Shown here one piece after another: positions 38,711 to 47,096 of a stretch of DNA of 64,000 nucleotides. The stretch is from a virus, in IMG/VR virus record IMGVR_UViG_3300021599_001395, positions 1-64,000 of that record, one strand, 5' to 3'. Positions within the stretch are counted from its first letter, which is position 1; every line of letters begins with the position of its first letter. Below the pieces are notes generated by a model that searched no databases, had not been told where the DNA came from, and saw only the letters and a list, made by a program, of their open reading frames with translations. The position numbers were made by a program, and so were the translations under genes.

Positions 38711-39394
38711 TTATTTTTTGGTGTAATTATTAAAATTTTCAATAAATGGTTTGGTGTACTTTTTAAAAGTTTTTGTTGAGAATGTCTTATATAAACCCGT
38801 GGACATAAAGGCCTGAATTTCGTCATCTATTATCTTTTTGTCGTTAACATACCCAATTTTAATCAATTCCTTTTTAATTTTGTTATAATCTACTTTCTTT
38901 ATTTCTGAAATTAACTCGTCACATGTGGTCTTATATTTCTTGTTTGTGTAATATAAACCATGTGCAATTTCATGGTTCATTGTGTCAGATTTAAAGTCAT
39001 CGGCACCGATCAAATACCACTTTGTTCTTGATTTACCGTATTTTAATGGATAATTTTCACAATAATAAATTATTTTAGTCATTATCTCATCATAATTATT
39101 TTTGTAATTAAAGAAAGTTTCGTACGCTTTCCATAAAACATCAGATGGAATATTGTATCCAACCCAATCTTCAGGATATGTAAATGTTGGTTTATTATTT
39201 TTAGTTTTATATAACCACATGAATTTTTCAAATGAGAAGTTCTTACCTCTTATCTCTTTAAAGGGCGACTCATAAAACTCCTGATATCTACAAAAGAGCA
39301 TGGCTCTATCGTAATTATTTTTAATTGAGACACCAAAAATTTTTGGGTAAAGTTCTTTTACTTCACCCTCAACTAATAAATTTTTTATTTTCAT
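38711..39394 (-). CDS. zinc metalloprotease-like protein (HEIAH) with capsid-targeting-like N-terminus
   Basis: 227 residues. NHEIAHGLYYTN (His141, Glu142, His145) is a zincin HExxH motif, and DDEIQAF (Glu192) is a fitting third ligand as in gluzincins. The N-terminus MKIKNLLVEGEVKEL holds LVE (7-9). Surrounding helices match small phage-associated zincins. The substrate is unknown: host proteins after injection or virion maturation are options. Activity is inferred. Confidence 0.72.
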   Translation of the reverse strand: MKIKNLLVEGEVKELYPKIFGVSIKNNYDRAMLFCRYQEFYESPFKEIRGKNFSFEKFMWLYKTKNNKPTFTYPEDWVGYNIPSDVLWKAYETFFNYKNNYDEIMTKIIYYCENYPLKYGKSRTKWYLIGADDFKSDTMNHEIAHGLYYTNKKYKTTCDELISEIKKVDYNKIKKELIKIGYVNDKKIIDDEIQAFMSTGLYKTFSTKTFKKYTKPFIENFNNYTKK

Positions 39395-39403
39395 AATTTG
39401 AAA

Positions 39404-39718
39404 TTAAGACATAAAATACTTGTTTTTCCAAAATTGCCACCACTTTCTTTTAACAATTGGTTTACATTCTGAAAATGGATTTTGGCCAAAATTAACTTTA
39501 TTTAGATATTTTGAAGTTAATACATTCAAAAATATCTCATGATACTTTTCAGGTATTTCATTAAAATCGGCGGTAATATCTATCTTTAGGTCAATTATTC
39601 CATCTTCAGTTGTTACCGACAAATACTCATTTAATTTAACGACTGTTGATGTTTTTATATCGAAATAACCCGATCCACCAACATTAATTTGATCGTTATA
39701 TTTTTTATTATTTTCCAT
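39404..39718 (-). CDS. hypothetical protein, 104 aa
   Basis: Beta-rich centre and a basic, aromatic C-terminus (VKRKWWQFWKNKYFMS) that may lie on a membrane. No family recognised. Starts 2 bp from the upstream stop. Confidence 0.64.
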   Translation of the reverse strand: MENNKKYNDQINVGGSGYFDIKTSTVVKLNEYLSVTTEDGIIDLKIDITADFNEIPEKYHEIFLNVLTSKYLNKVNFGQNPFSECKPIVKRKWWQFWKNKYFMS

Positions 39719-39720
39719 AT

Positions 39721-39984
39721 TTATTCTGTTTCTGATTCCATTATAACTTCAAATAACAAAGAACAAGTTGAGTCTTGTTCTCTCATCTTATCAAGTGTCA
39801 TTTGGTATCTATTTAACTCTATTTCTACAGGAAATAATACATTTCTCAAAGAGTCTGATACTAGTTTCTCTTCTTTTATTTGGTAATTTAATTTCTTATT
39901 TATGTTTAATAAACTAAAATATTTGTAAACCATAATTAAGGAAAACAAAATAGTAACCACCAAATAAAATTTGTTGCTTTTCAT
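39721..39984 (-). CDS. membrane-anchored coiled-coil protein, 87 aa
   Basis: One N-terminal membrane span (FYLVVTILFSLIMVYKYF) followed by a charged helix (KKLNYQIKEEKLVSDSLRN). Size and order resemble inner-membrane spanin subunits, but there is no partner or other evidence. Confidence 0.6.
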   Translation of the reverse strand: MKSNKFYLVVTILFSLIMVYKYFSLLNINKKLNYQIKEEKLVSDSLRNVLFPVEIELNRYQMTLDKMREQDSTCSLLFEVIMESETE

Positions 39985-39990
39985 ATATTT

Positions 39991-41388
39991 TTATTTAATT
40001 TTTTCTACAAAGTCATATTTTTCTTTTTTCCATGTAATATCTGACATTTTTTTAAATCTCTCCGTTAATATATAAATAGGATTGTTAAAGTTTTCGGGAA
40101 CCGGAGTATTTGCTTTTCCATATGATTGTATTAAAATACCTTTTTTATATTGTATATTAACTTTTTTGTTTTTATTTTTTAATGAAACAAAAAGATAAAC
40201 GGTTCCATGAGAAAATTGTTTTGACATACAGTTTTTCATTAAGGTACCCTCAATCATAAAATCTTCCTCGTTTAATAGAAGTTTTGGTTTAAAAATTTCA
40301 TCACCGATGTTAATATCCTCCTCAATAAATTTTATAAACTCAGGATCTATCACGTATCTCAATCTATAACCTCTATTAAAATGTTTTTTATGACTACTCC
40401 AAATTTCATAATAATTATTTAAATCGGTGTTATTTCTTACTTTGAACTTTAAATCAAAATTTAATTTTTCTAAATACTCTCTTAGTGTTAATAATTTATT
40501 TATTGATGATACAATATTACCATGAAGTGAGTCCACGTCTTCCCACTTATTGAATAGTCTGACTAAGTTTTTCTTTTCAAATTCGTCTTTTAATGTATGT
40601 TTTTTTTTATTAATGGGTTCTCTGTAAAGATTTGATTTCCATGGAATTTTTTTCAAATATTCAATATAATTTTCACCGAACAAGTTACATAGATATTTCA
40701 AAGATTTTAAATGTATAGGTGGATTATATTCTCCATTTAGTTCACCTATTAGGTATTTTGATTTTATATTATATTCATCCAATACCGCTGGTAAGAATTT
40801 ATTACCATTTCTCTTTAGGTATTTCTTTTTTGGAAAATTATATTTTATGTCAAAATATATGTTATCGTGACCCTTTATATTTTTACAATCTAAATAAAAA
40901 TCTACGATTAATTCATACAATTTATCATTAACATTTTTTTCTTCATATTCTTTTGTTTTCAAAAAATCACTTTTGAATCTTGATTTCAATATATCAAATA
41001 CAATTTGATATATTTTGTCTATTGCTCTAGAATATTTTACACCCCAAAAATGTATTTTCTTTTCACCTCTAAAAAGTCCGTTAGTGAGTAACTCCTCCAG
41101 TGATATAAAATCATTGGATTTATTTTTTATTTTATTTTTTAATAATGGCTTAAACAGATTACCATTATTAACTAATTTATATGAAGTTGAGAATTCACCA
41201 TTTAAAAGATTCAAATGTAATTGATGTTGAAAAAACAAAGTTCTTTTGTTCCCATGTCTCATGTACTCACTATAAAAAGACGATCTATATATCAATATAT
41301 CATTATTTAATTCCAAGTTTAAATCACAAGTGGATAATAAGTCGGAACGATCTTTTTTATCTTGTTTATATGTAAACAACAAATCCAT
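39991..41388 (-). CDS. PcfJ-like protein, 465 aa
   Basis: C-terminal core ('EEDFMIEGTLMKNCMSKQF', GTVYLFVSLKNKNKKVNIQY, GKANTPVPENF) follows the PcfJ pattern EG..L..C......G...+F..+.......+. N-terminal 300 residues are charged and helical and are not recognised. It pairs with a larger PcfJ-like neighbour. PcfJ proteins are known from conjugative elements; function unknown. Confidence 0.68.
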   Translation of the reverse strand: MDLLFTYKQDKKDRSDLLSTCDLNLELNNDILIYRSSFYSEYMRHGNKRTLFFQHQLHLNLLNGEFSTSYKLVNNGNLFKPLLKNKIKNKSNDFISLEELLTNGLFRGEKKIHFWGVKYSRAIDKIYQIVFDILKSRFKSDFLKTKEYEEKNVNDKLYELIVDFYLDCKNIKGHDNIYFDIKYNFPKKKYLKRNGNKFLPAVLDEYNIKSKYLIGELNGEYNPPIHLKSLKYLCNLFGENYIEYLKKIPWKSNLYREPINKKKHTLKDEFEKKNLVRLFNKWEDVDSLHGNIVSSINKLLTLREYLEKLNFDLKFKVRNNTDLNNYYEIWSSHKKHFNRGYRLRYVIDPEFIKFIEEDINIGDEIFKPKLLLNEEDFMIEGTLMKNCMSKQFSHGTVYLFVSLKNKNKKVNIQYKKGILIQSYGKANTPVPENFNNPIYILTERFKKMSDITWKKEKYDFVEKIK

Positions 41389-41425
41389 CTATATAAAATA
41401 AATGGATTTGTTGAAAATTTGTAGT

Positions 41426-43381
41426 TTAAAATAAATCGAGTTGTTGATTACCCATGTTATTTATTAAATGAAATAATTGTTCTGTGGTAGTTCTTTCTGG
41501 TTGAAATACCTGACCATCTTTTAACAACAATGGTGTTCTGATTTTCTCTTTTGATTTTATAGGATAATTGTAATTTTTTATTTTTTCTTTGAGTGTTAAC
41601 AATGCGGAATTAAAATGATCGGGTGGAGTTGCGTTACAGAAATGTCTGGCCTGTACACAATTTTTATCAAATGTACTAAACTCACAAGTGATCCTTTCTT
41701 TACCGATTCTATCATTCATTCTTAATGAAACAATTAAAGAATTTTCATTTTCCGCATATCCACCAACACAATGGTGCATATGTGTACCTTCATCGGTATA
41801 GTCACAATCCTTTTTTAATATTACCGGATGGAATATCCCGTCACCATTTATGATTGGTTCTTCAATATATTCAACCATTCTTTCATCAAAAACAAATTCA
41901 ACATTATATCCTCTACCAATAATTCTTTCCAATCTAGCAAACTCTAAATGTTCTTGATGGAAAGACATTTGATTAGTTGCTCTTATTTTGGTATCAGGAA
42001 AATATATCTTAACCTTACCCAACATTCTTATATGGTCTCTTATTTCTCTAAAAGTATCATCAATAATTTTTTTATTGTGTTGTCTATGTTTAACATGGTC
42101 AACTCTGTCACTCATTGATTTTGATAGATTATCATTTAAAAATTTAAATAAATTTGATTTTTCATCATTTGTTAAATCTACATGATCGGGCATGTGTCTT
42201 AATCTTCTATCGGGATATTGATAGATACTATTGTAATCTATCCCTAAATTGTTATCGGATGATGAAACACCGAATAAATTAGGATCAATATTCCCGATGT
42301 ATTTATGGAAATCCCTTTCACCGAATATTTCTTTTAATTCAGTAAAATAATTTAATGGAAGTCCCGGATTTTCATGTAAAATCTTAATTGTTTTTTTAGA
42401 CTTAACACCAAATCTATCAAGTATTGATGCAATTAATTTATTATCATTTTTTATAAGATACTTTTTGGTTGGGTACCAATGAAAAATCAAAGATTCATAA
42501 TTATTATTCGGTACTTTTATTTTTTTCAAGTGAACAAATAGACGAATTAATGTTTCCATAAACCAATCTTTAGGTTCTCTTAAATCCACATCGGGACAAC
42601 TAAATCCTTCTATACTTGAAAATGTGTTCTTTAATTCTTTTATAAACTCATAATCGTTTATTATATCTAAACATTCATTTCGTAAAATTTCACTACTTTT
42701 TCTATCACCATAAAATTTTCTAAGAACTCTAACACCAAAACTCATGATTTCCGTGGACAATAAACTGGTATGTATTTCCCTAAAAGAATTTCTTCTAACT
42801 TTATTTGCACCTGATTTGTTTGTGTGGTATGATGTTATGTTACCGGTTTTTAAATCGATGGTTATACCAAATCTAAACCAATTTTTTTTGAAGTACTTAC
42901 AATTAATATGTCTTGATTTTGTGAATATCGATTTCTTTATCGTTATTTTATTATCTTTAATATAAATCGTTCTTTCAAAGACATTTGTACCAATAGATGA
43001 AAAAGGTCTAGCATAGTGGTTTTTTATATGTCTATCATTTGTGGTAAAAAAAGTATTATCTTTTTTAAAGAATGGTTCAATTTGTGTGATTACCCCAACA
43101 CCATTTTCACCAGAATAAAAATATTTTGTTTTATTATTTTTTCTTATTGAATCATTCTCATCCAACCTGAGAGTATAAAAACCATTATCTTGATAAATTG
43201 ATCTTTGAACCTCGTTTGGTATTGATGATATTGTTCTATGAAATTCATCCTCGTCAGGTGATTCAATAACCTCATCTATATCGAAACTAAACGGATTTCG
43301 TTTTTTAGTTAATTTTGAGTAATTTTTAAAAGCCTGAATTTCCGCGAATTCAAATCTTTGATGTAATATCTGTCTTTCCAT
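41426..43381 (-). CDS. PcfJ-like protein, 651 aa
   Basis: C-terminal part (about 540-610): YTDEGTHMHHCVGGYAENEN, SLIVSLRMNDRIG, RITCEFSTFDKNCVQARHF and NATPPDHF, the recognised PcfJ signature with HHCVGGY. It is longer than the neighbour and the two share order of motifs, so they are likely paralogues. A TACATTTG element (minus, 43408-43401) precedes the start. Function unknown; a nucleic-acid or RNA-processing role has been guessed for PcfJ elsewhere. Confidence 0.74.
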   Translation of the reverse strand: MERQILHQRFEFAEIQAFKNYSKLTKKRNPFSFDIDEVIESPDEDEFHRTISSIPNEVQRSIYQDNGFYTLRLDENDSIRKNNKTKYFYSGENGVGVITQIEPFFKKDNTFFTTNDRHIKNHYARPFSSIGTNVFERTIYIKDNKITIKKSIFTKSRHINCKYFKKNWFRFGITIDLKTGNITSYHTNKSGANKVRRNSFREIHTSLLSTEIMSFGVRVLRKFYGDRKSSEILRNECLDIINDYEFIKELKNTFSSIEGFSCPDVDLREPKDWFMETLIRLFVHLKKIKVPNNNYESLIFHWYPTKKYLIKNDNKLIASILDRFGVKSKKTIKILHENPGLPLNYFTELKEIFGERDFHKYIGNIDPNLFGVSSSDNNLGIDYNSIYQYPDRRLRHMPDHVDLTNDEKSNLFKFLNDNLSKSMSDRVDHVKHRQHNKKIIDDTFREIRDHIRMLGKVKIYFPDTKIRATNQMSFHQEHLEFARLERIIGRGYNVEFVFDERMVEYIEEPIINGDGIFHPVILKKDCDYTDEGTHMHHCVGGYAENENSLIVSLRMNDRIGKERITCEFSTFDKNCVQARHFCNATPPDHFNSALLTLKEKIKNYNYPIKSKEKIRTPLLLKDGQVFQPERTTTEQLFHLINNMGNQQLDLF

Positions 43382-43430
43382 ATAAAAAAATATCTTTTTA
43401 CAAATGTAGTAAAAAATCCAATATTTCGCG

Positions 43431-43440
43431 TATTTATAGA
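43431..43440 (+). promoter_or_regulatory. late-type motif TATTTATAGA
   Basis: TATTTATAGAAAAAAAATT leads to ATG 43450 of the small basic protein. Confidence 0.45.
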
Positions 43441-43449
43441 AAAAAAATT

Positions 43450-43578
43450 ATGGCTAAAGGAAAAGGTGGATCAGAAAGTAGAAAAATCTCTTTCGGTAAA
43501 AGAAAAAAAGGTAAAGCAAGAAAATCATACAACAAACACGATCGTAAATCAAGAAATTACGTCGGTCAAGGTAGATAA
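43450..43578 (+). CDS. highly basic small protein, 42 aa
   Basis: MAKGKGGSESRKISFGKRKK and GKARKSYNKHDRK end in NYVGQGR; about one third of residues are Lys or Arg. Similar tiny basic proteins with ..NKHDRK..YxGQGR are common in phages, perhaps DNA- or RNA-binding, or virion-associated. Isolated plus-strand gene with an upstream late-type motif. Confidence 0.7.
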   Translation: MAKGKGGSESRKISFGKRKKGKARKSYNKHDRKSRNYVGQGR

Positions 43579-43591
43579 TATAAAGTTTATA

Positions 43592-44098
43592 CTATTTTAT
43601 TAGGTAGTTTTTCAACGTAAAAAATCGGTAGTATTCCAAATACCTTAATATTTGGTCATGTACTTTTTTGGGTTTGTTTTTATTCTTACTTGATAATATA
43701 TCTAACCAATATGACATGAATAACTTAAAGTTATTTGATGAAATCATTTTGGTTTCGCACATGTATATCAACTTTGTTAAATTATCGAAATATTCATCAA
43801 ATAGATTTCTTAGAAGAACCTCGTCTTTACTGAATTTTTGTTTAACGTCGTGTGTCTGTAGTGCTTCAAATAATATCTCATCATTAACGTAAATCTCAGT
43901 ACCATAAACCTCGACGTTAATTCCATTCCAATCTAATATTTTTTCCACAGATTTTGTTGTTTGAATTGATCTGAATTTATCAATTTCGTCCAACATAAAT
44001 TTATTCCTATTCCACTTTAAATTTTCACTATACTCATAGATCCATTTAAACGTGGCGTATAATCCACCGATTATTGATAATATAATTTCTATATTCAT
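43592..44098 (-). CDS. membrane-anchored hypothetical protein, 168 aa
   Basis: N-terminal hydrophobic segment (IILSIIGGLYATFKWIYEY), then a soluble helical domain with LRNLFDEYFDNLTKLIYMC and YWLDILSSK. Host proteins with a similar (DEYFDxLT) segment exist without known function. The start overlaps the upstream gene by 4 bp. Confidence 0.64.
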   Translation of the reverse strand: MNIEIILSIIGGLYATFKWIYEYSENLKWNRNKFMLDEIDKFRSIQTTKSVEKILDWNGINVEVYGTEIYVNDEILFEALQTHDVKQKFSKDEVLLRNLFDEYFDNLTKLIYMCETKMISSNNFKLFMSYWLDILSSKNKNKPKKVHDQILRYLEYYRFFTLKNYLIK

Positions 44099-44904
44099 TT
44101 ACTATTTTCAGATAAAAATTGATCTATTTCAGATTCAGTTAGTGTGAGACAACTTGATCTTTCACCAAATTGTTCCTTGAATTTTTCTTTTAACTCATTT
44201 GGTATTAACTTTTTTTCTAATCTCATAGCAACATTACCGTATTCATCTTCGGGTTCGGGTTTTAAGTAGTATAAGATACTAAACTTCGGTTCTTCCAGAA
44301 CTTTTGCGGTTGTTACCGATTCGTCAAATACCCCTCTAATCATAACTCCTCTATGACCTTCAGGCACATATTCTTTTGGATTATCTAAAACTTTATCTAA
44401 TAAATCGTGTAGGTGTTTCCTAAGTATTGAGTCGGGATCTTCAGTAGATCCCTCCACTTTCCCTAATATTTTATTTATTACATTATCTTGTGCCATTTCT
44501 GGTGAAAACTCTAAAACAATTTTTTTACTTGGTTCAAGTGTTTGTGAATTATATGTTGTTGGTGTTATAACTGCACCATCCTTAACTGGCGTATGTAATT
44601 TATTAGGATCGTATATTTTGGGTGTTAATGATACTGATAGTATATAACCAACACCCTTAAATTTTGTTTCATCACCTACTTTATATGTAGGTACGATAAC
44701 GGTTTTACCATTTAATTCAAAAGTGGGTAAGTCCACAAAAACAATATCCGATAATCCTTTGAATTCATCACATTCGAGTAATTTTTGTTTATATGGTTCT
44801 AAATTTTTTGACCCATATAAACAATAATCAGTGATAAATGACCCATCATTTATTGGTTTTGGTCCATCTTTAAAAATTTCGTCTAATAATTCTTTTAATT
44901 TCAT
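44095..44904 (-). CDS. hypothetical protein with capsid-targeting-like N-terminus, 269 aa
   Basis: MKLKELLDEIFKDG contains LDE (7-9) at the end of a short amphipathic helix. The rest is beta-rich with PTYKVGDETKFKGVGYILSV and ends TLTESEIDQFLSENSK. No enzyme motif. It may be an internal virion protein by its start only. Confidence 0.64.
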   Translation of the reverse strand: MKLKELLDEIFKDGPKPINDGSFITDYCLYGSKNLEPYKQKLLECDEFKGLSDIVFVDLPTFELNGKTVIVPTYKVGDETKFKGVGYILSVSLTPKIYDPNKLHTPVKDGAVITPTTYNSQTLEPSKKIVLEFSPEMAQDNVINKILGKVEGSTEDPDSILRKHLHDLLDKVLDNPKEYVPEGHRGVMIRGVFDESVTTAKVLEEPKFSILYYLKPEPEDEYGNVAMRLEKKLIPNELKEKFKEQFGERSSCLTLTESEIDQFLSENSK

Positions 44905-45101
44905 GTTACAATAAACTTTTCGGTATCTTTTATTTTTTTAATAACGTCTTCAACAGTTTCTTCAGTGTATACACTACTACCATCCATAGTATAAACAATA
45001 GTCTTTGTTCCTGCTTTTCTTATTCTTGTGATGAATGTGGGATTAATTAGTTCTTCATCACCGGGGATTTGTACTTTTAATTTAATAAACTTACTTATCA
45101 T
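44901..45101 (-). CDS. small FlbD-like or LytTR-like protein, 66 aa
   Basis: NPTFITRIRKAGTKTIVYTM and SSVYTEETVEDVIKKI fit the two-sheet pattern of FlbD-like proteins (also seen in phages). No certain function. Coupled by 4 bp overlaps to both neighbours. Confidence 0.62.
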   Translation of the reverse strand: MISKFIKLKVQIPGDEELINPTFITRIRKAGTKTIVYTMDGSSVYTEETVEDVIKKIKDTEKFIVT

Positions 45102-45292
45102 CTTTGTTCAATTATATATTTTCCTTTAATGTATACATTTTTTTTATCAATGTCAATAAATTTAATTCCGTCGGAAGTTATTTCAAATTTATCTGTTCTG
45201 TATCTATGACTATCTTGATATATCACAATATTGTATTTTTTCATTCTATCCTCATCTTTAATGATTGCATAAACTAAAAATGAAATTAACAC
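45098..45292 (-). CDS. small membrane protein, probably frameshifted at its start
   Basis: The intact frame runs to stop 45098 (KKYNIVIYQDSHRYRTDKFE ... IIEQR). From GTG 45292 it includes half of a membrane segment (LISFLVYAIIKDEDR). A natural ATG (45333) overlaps the previous stop (ATGA) but its frame stops after 6 codons; one added base in the A6 run (45321-45316 minus) would restore MTNFKKIILGLSFSVLISFL followed by this frame. Alternatives: a start at ATG 45244, or a programmed slip. Confidence 0.55.
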   Translation of the reverse strand: MLISFLVYAIIKDEDRMKKYNIVIYQDSHRYRTDKFEITSDGIKFIDIDKKNVYIKGKYIIEQR

Positions 45293-45329
45293 AGAAAAAG
45301 ATAATCCTAAAATTATTTTTTGAAGTTTG

Positions 45330-45668
45330 TCATCTTAATTTTTTTACGTAATATCTAATGTTTATCTTGTCATTGAACCAAGTGACGGACAACATGCTTT
45401 CACCATCTTTGAAATCAACAACATGTATGGTGCATTTAGTTTCTGTGACAAACTCGTAACCGTCATATGAGTTTCCCTTGAAAGTGTTCCCGGATATATC
45501 AATTTGAAATGCCGGTGAATGGTCGTCCTCGTATCTATCGCAATTAATGTTAAGTCTAAAGAATGTTATTCCGTCTTTAAATGATCTGGTAATGGCGAAT
45601 AATTGAGTTTCCCAATATATTCTTTTTTTCTTAAATAATGTTCCGTGATTAATAATACCTATATTCAT
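45330..45668 (-). CDS. hypothetical protein, 112 aa
   Basis: Beta-rich protein (RIYWETQLFAITRSFKDGIT, DYDGYEFVTETKC-like part, MLSVTWFNDKINIRYYVKK). Possible jelly-roll or lipocalin-like fold, not assigned. It begins 2 bp after thymidylate synthase. Confidence 0.66.
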   Translation of the reverse strand: MNIGIINHGTLFKKKRIYWETQLFAITRSFKDGITFFRLNINCDRYEDDHSPAFQIDISGNTFKGNSYDGYEFVTETKCTIHVVDFKDGESMLSVTWFNDKINIRYYVKKLR

Positions 45669-45670
45669 GT

Positions 45671-46828
45671 TTAGTTACTTAACGGCATCCGTATTGTTGG
45701 ATGACTTTGATAGTTTTCAATTACAAAATCAGTATTATCTAAATGAGTTATAAGTGATAGATCTTCAGATAACGATCTATAGAACTCATCTGTCTTCATA
45801 TGTTTTAATGTTGGTAGTTTATATGGTTTTCTTGTTATCTGTTCTTTAACACCATCAATTTGATTATTATAGATATGACAATCACCAAGATTACCAATTA
45901 TTTCTTCAGGAACCATATTAACTGCCTTGGCAATGATTTCCAATAATAATCCATATGATGCTATATTGAACGGAAGACCCAATGGAACGTCAACACTGCG
46001 TTGATTCCACATTAGAGAGATTGCTCGTTTAGGTACACCTAATTTATCTAGATTTTCATTAGTTGCCAACTCAAATAACAAATCTAATTTATCTTCGGTT
46101 ATGTATTTTTTATGAATATCGTATCTTTCTTCATAACCCAACTCTCTCGTATAAACTTGAAATCCGTAATGACAGGGTGGAAGAACCATTTGATCCAACT
46201 CACCTACATTCCAAGCATTAACCATTAACCTGCGACTATCAGGATTCGTTTTGAGTTCGGAGATTAGGTTTGCGATTTGGTCAACTTGTGTTAAATAATG
46301 ACTATGTATTCCATTGAAACCAGTAAATAGGTATGTTTTATTATTACCACTTTGACCTGTATTTGGTTCTAATTTAGTCCAACTTCTCCACTGCTTTCCG
46401 TAGATGGAACCGAGTTCACCCCACTTCTTAGCAAACTCATCATCGGTTTTAATTTTGTTGATGAATTCTTCTTTGATTAAAAATCCATTACTTATTGATA
46501 AATCATCATTAACAATATCTCTATTGTTGTATGGATTGTATTCATTTAAGTACCTCTTATAAGCGTCCCCGTCCCAAATGTGACAATCATTGTCTACAAG
46601 GTATTTGATGTTTGTCTCTCCTCTCAAAAACCACAGGAGTTCAGTTATGATACCTTTGGTATACATTTTCTTTGTAGTTAATAATGGGAATCCTTCTTCC
46701 ATTCTATGAACTATCTTCCAACCGAATACAGATCTAGTACCTGTTCCAGTTCTGTCACTTTTATTATTACCAAACACTAATATGTGTTCAAGTAGTTCTT
46801 TGTATTGCCTATCTATATTATTGCTCAT
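45671..46828 (-). CDS. thyA: thymidylate synthase (ThyA type)
   Basis: 385 residues. Active-site Cys219 in QMVLPPCHYGF; DRTGTGTRSVFG (25-36), YGKQWRSW (143-150), RRLMVNAWN and LGLPFNIASYG are present. It methylates dUMP to dTMP with 5,10-methylene-THF and supports phage DNA synthesis. About 38 extra residues (230-268) separate QVYTREL from the NQRSVD motif, and the stretch LIKEEFINKIKTDDEFAKKW (118-137) recurs in the 15.9 kb gene. Confidence 0.95.
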   Translation of the reverse strand: MSNNIDRQYKELLEHILVFGNNKSDRTGTGTRSVFGWKIVHRMEEGFPLLTTKKMYTKGIITELLWFLRGETNIKYLVDNDCHIWDGDAYKRYLNEYNPYNNRDIVNDDLSISNGFLIKEEFINKIKTDDEFAKKWGELGSIYGKQWRSWTKLEPNTGQSGNNKTYLFTGFNGIHSHYLTQVDQIANLISELKTNPDSRRLMVNAWNVGELDQMVLPPCHYGFQVYTRELGYEERYDIHKKYITEDKLDLLFELATNENLDKLGVPKRAISLMWNQRSVDVPLGLPFNIASYGLLLEIIAKAVNMVPEEIIGNLGDCHIYNNQIDGVKEQITRKPYKLPTLKHMKTDEFYRSLSEDLSLITHLDNTDFVIENYQSHPTIRMPLSN

Positions 46829-46832
46829 AAAT

Positions 46833-46994
46833 TTATCTATAAATGTTTATCAATGTTACAACGAATATTATCAAAGACATTATCGCAAAACAAAATGCAA
46901 CAAAACTACCTTTCTCTTGACTTTTAATAAATCTTGGGAGTATGTCGGCAAGAGCTAAAAAAATGTATCCAATACTTAAAGCAATTAAATTCAT
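46833..46994 (-). CDS. two-span small membrane protein, 53 aa
   Basis: MNLIALSIGYIFLALADILP, a basic loop (RFIKSQEKGS) and AFCFAIMSLIIFVVTLIN. Typical hydropathy for a small holin-like or regulatory membrane peptide. It lies just upstream of thyA. Confidence 0.62.
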   Translation of the reverse strand: MNLIALSIGYIFLALADILPRFIKSQEKGSFVAFCFAIMSLIIFVVTLINIYR

Positions 46995-46996
46995 AT

Positions 46997-47095
46997 TTAC
47001 TTTATTTTTCTAATTTGTTTTTCAATATCAATAATACCAAATATACAAATACCTATTAGTAATCCAAAAACTCCACCGATAATTAATTCTACCAT
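46997..47095 (-). CDS. single-span peptide, 32 aa
   Basis: MVELIIGGVFGLLIGICIFG then IIDIEKQIRKIK. Only 32 codons, but start and stop fit the tight operon (2 bp to the next gene). Confidence 0.5.
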   Translation of the reverse strand: MVELIIGGVFGLLIGICIFGIIDIEKQIRKIK

Positions 47096-47096
47096 A

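Noticed and set aside
39721-39984. Rz-type spanin
   Set aside because: Topology fits, but there is no nested or following lipoprotein partner and no lysis cassette around it.
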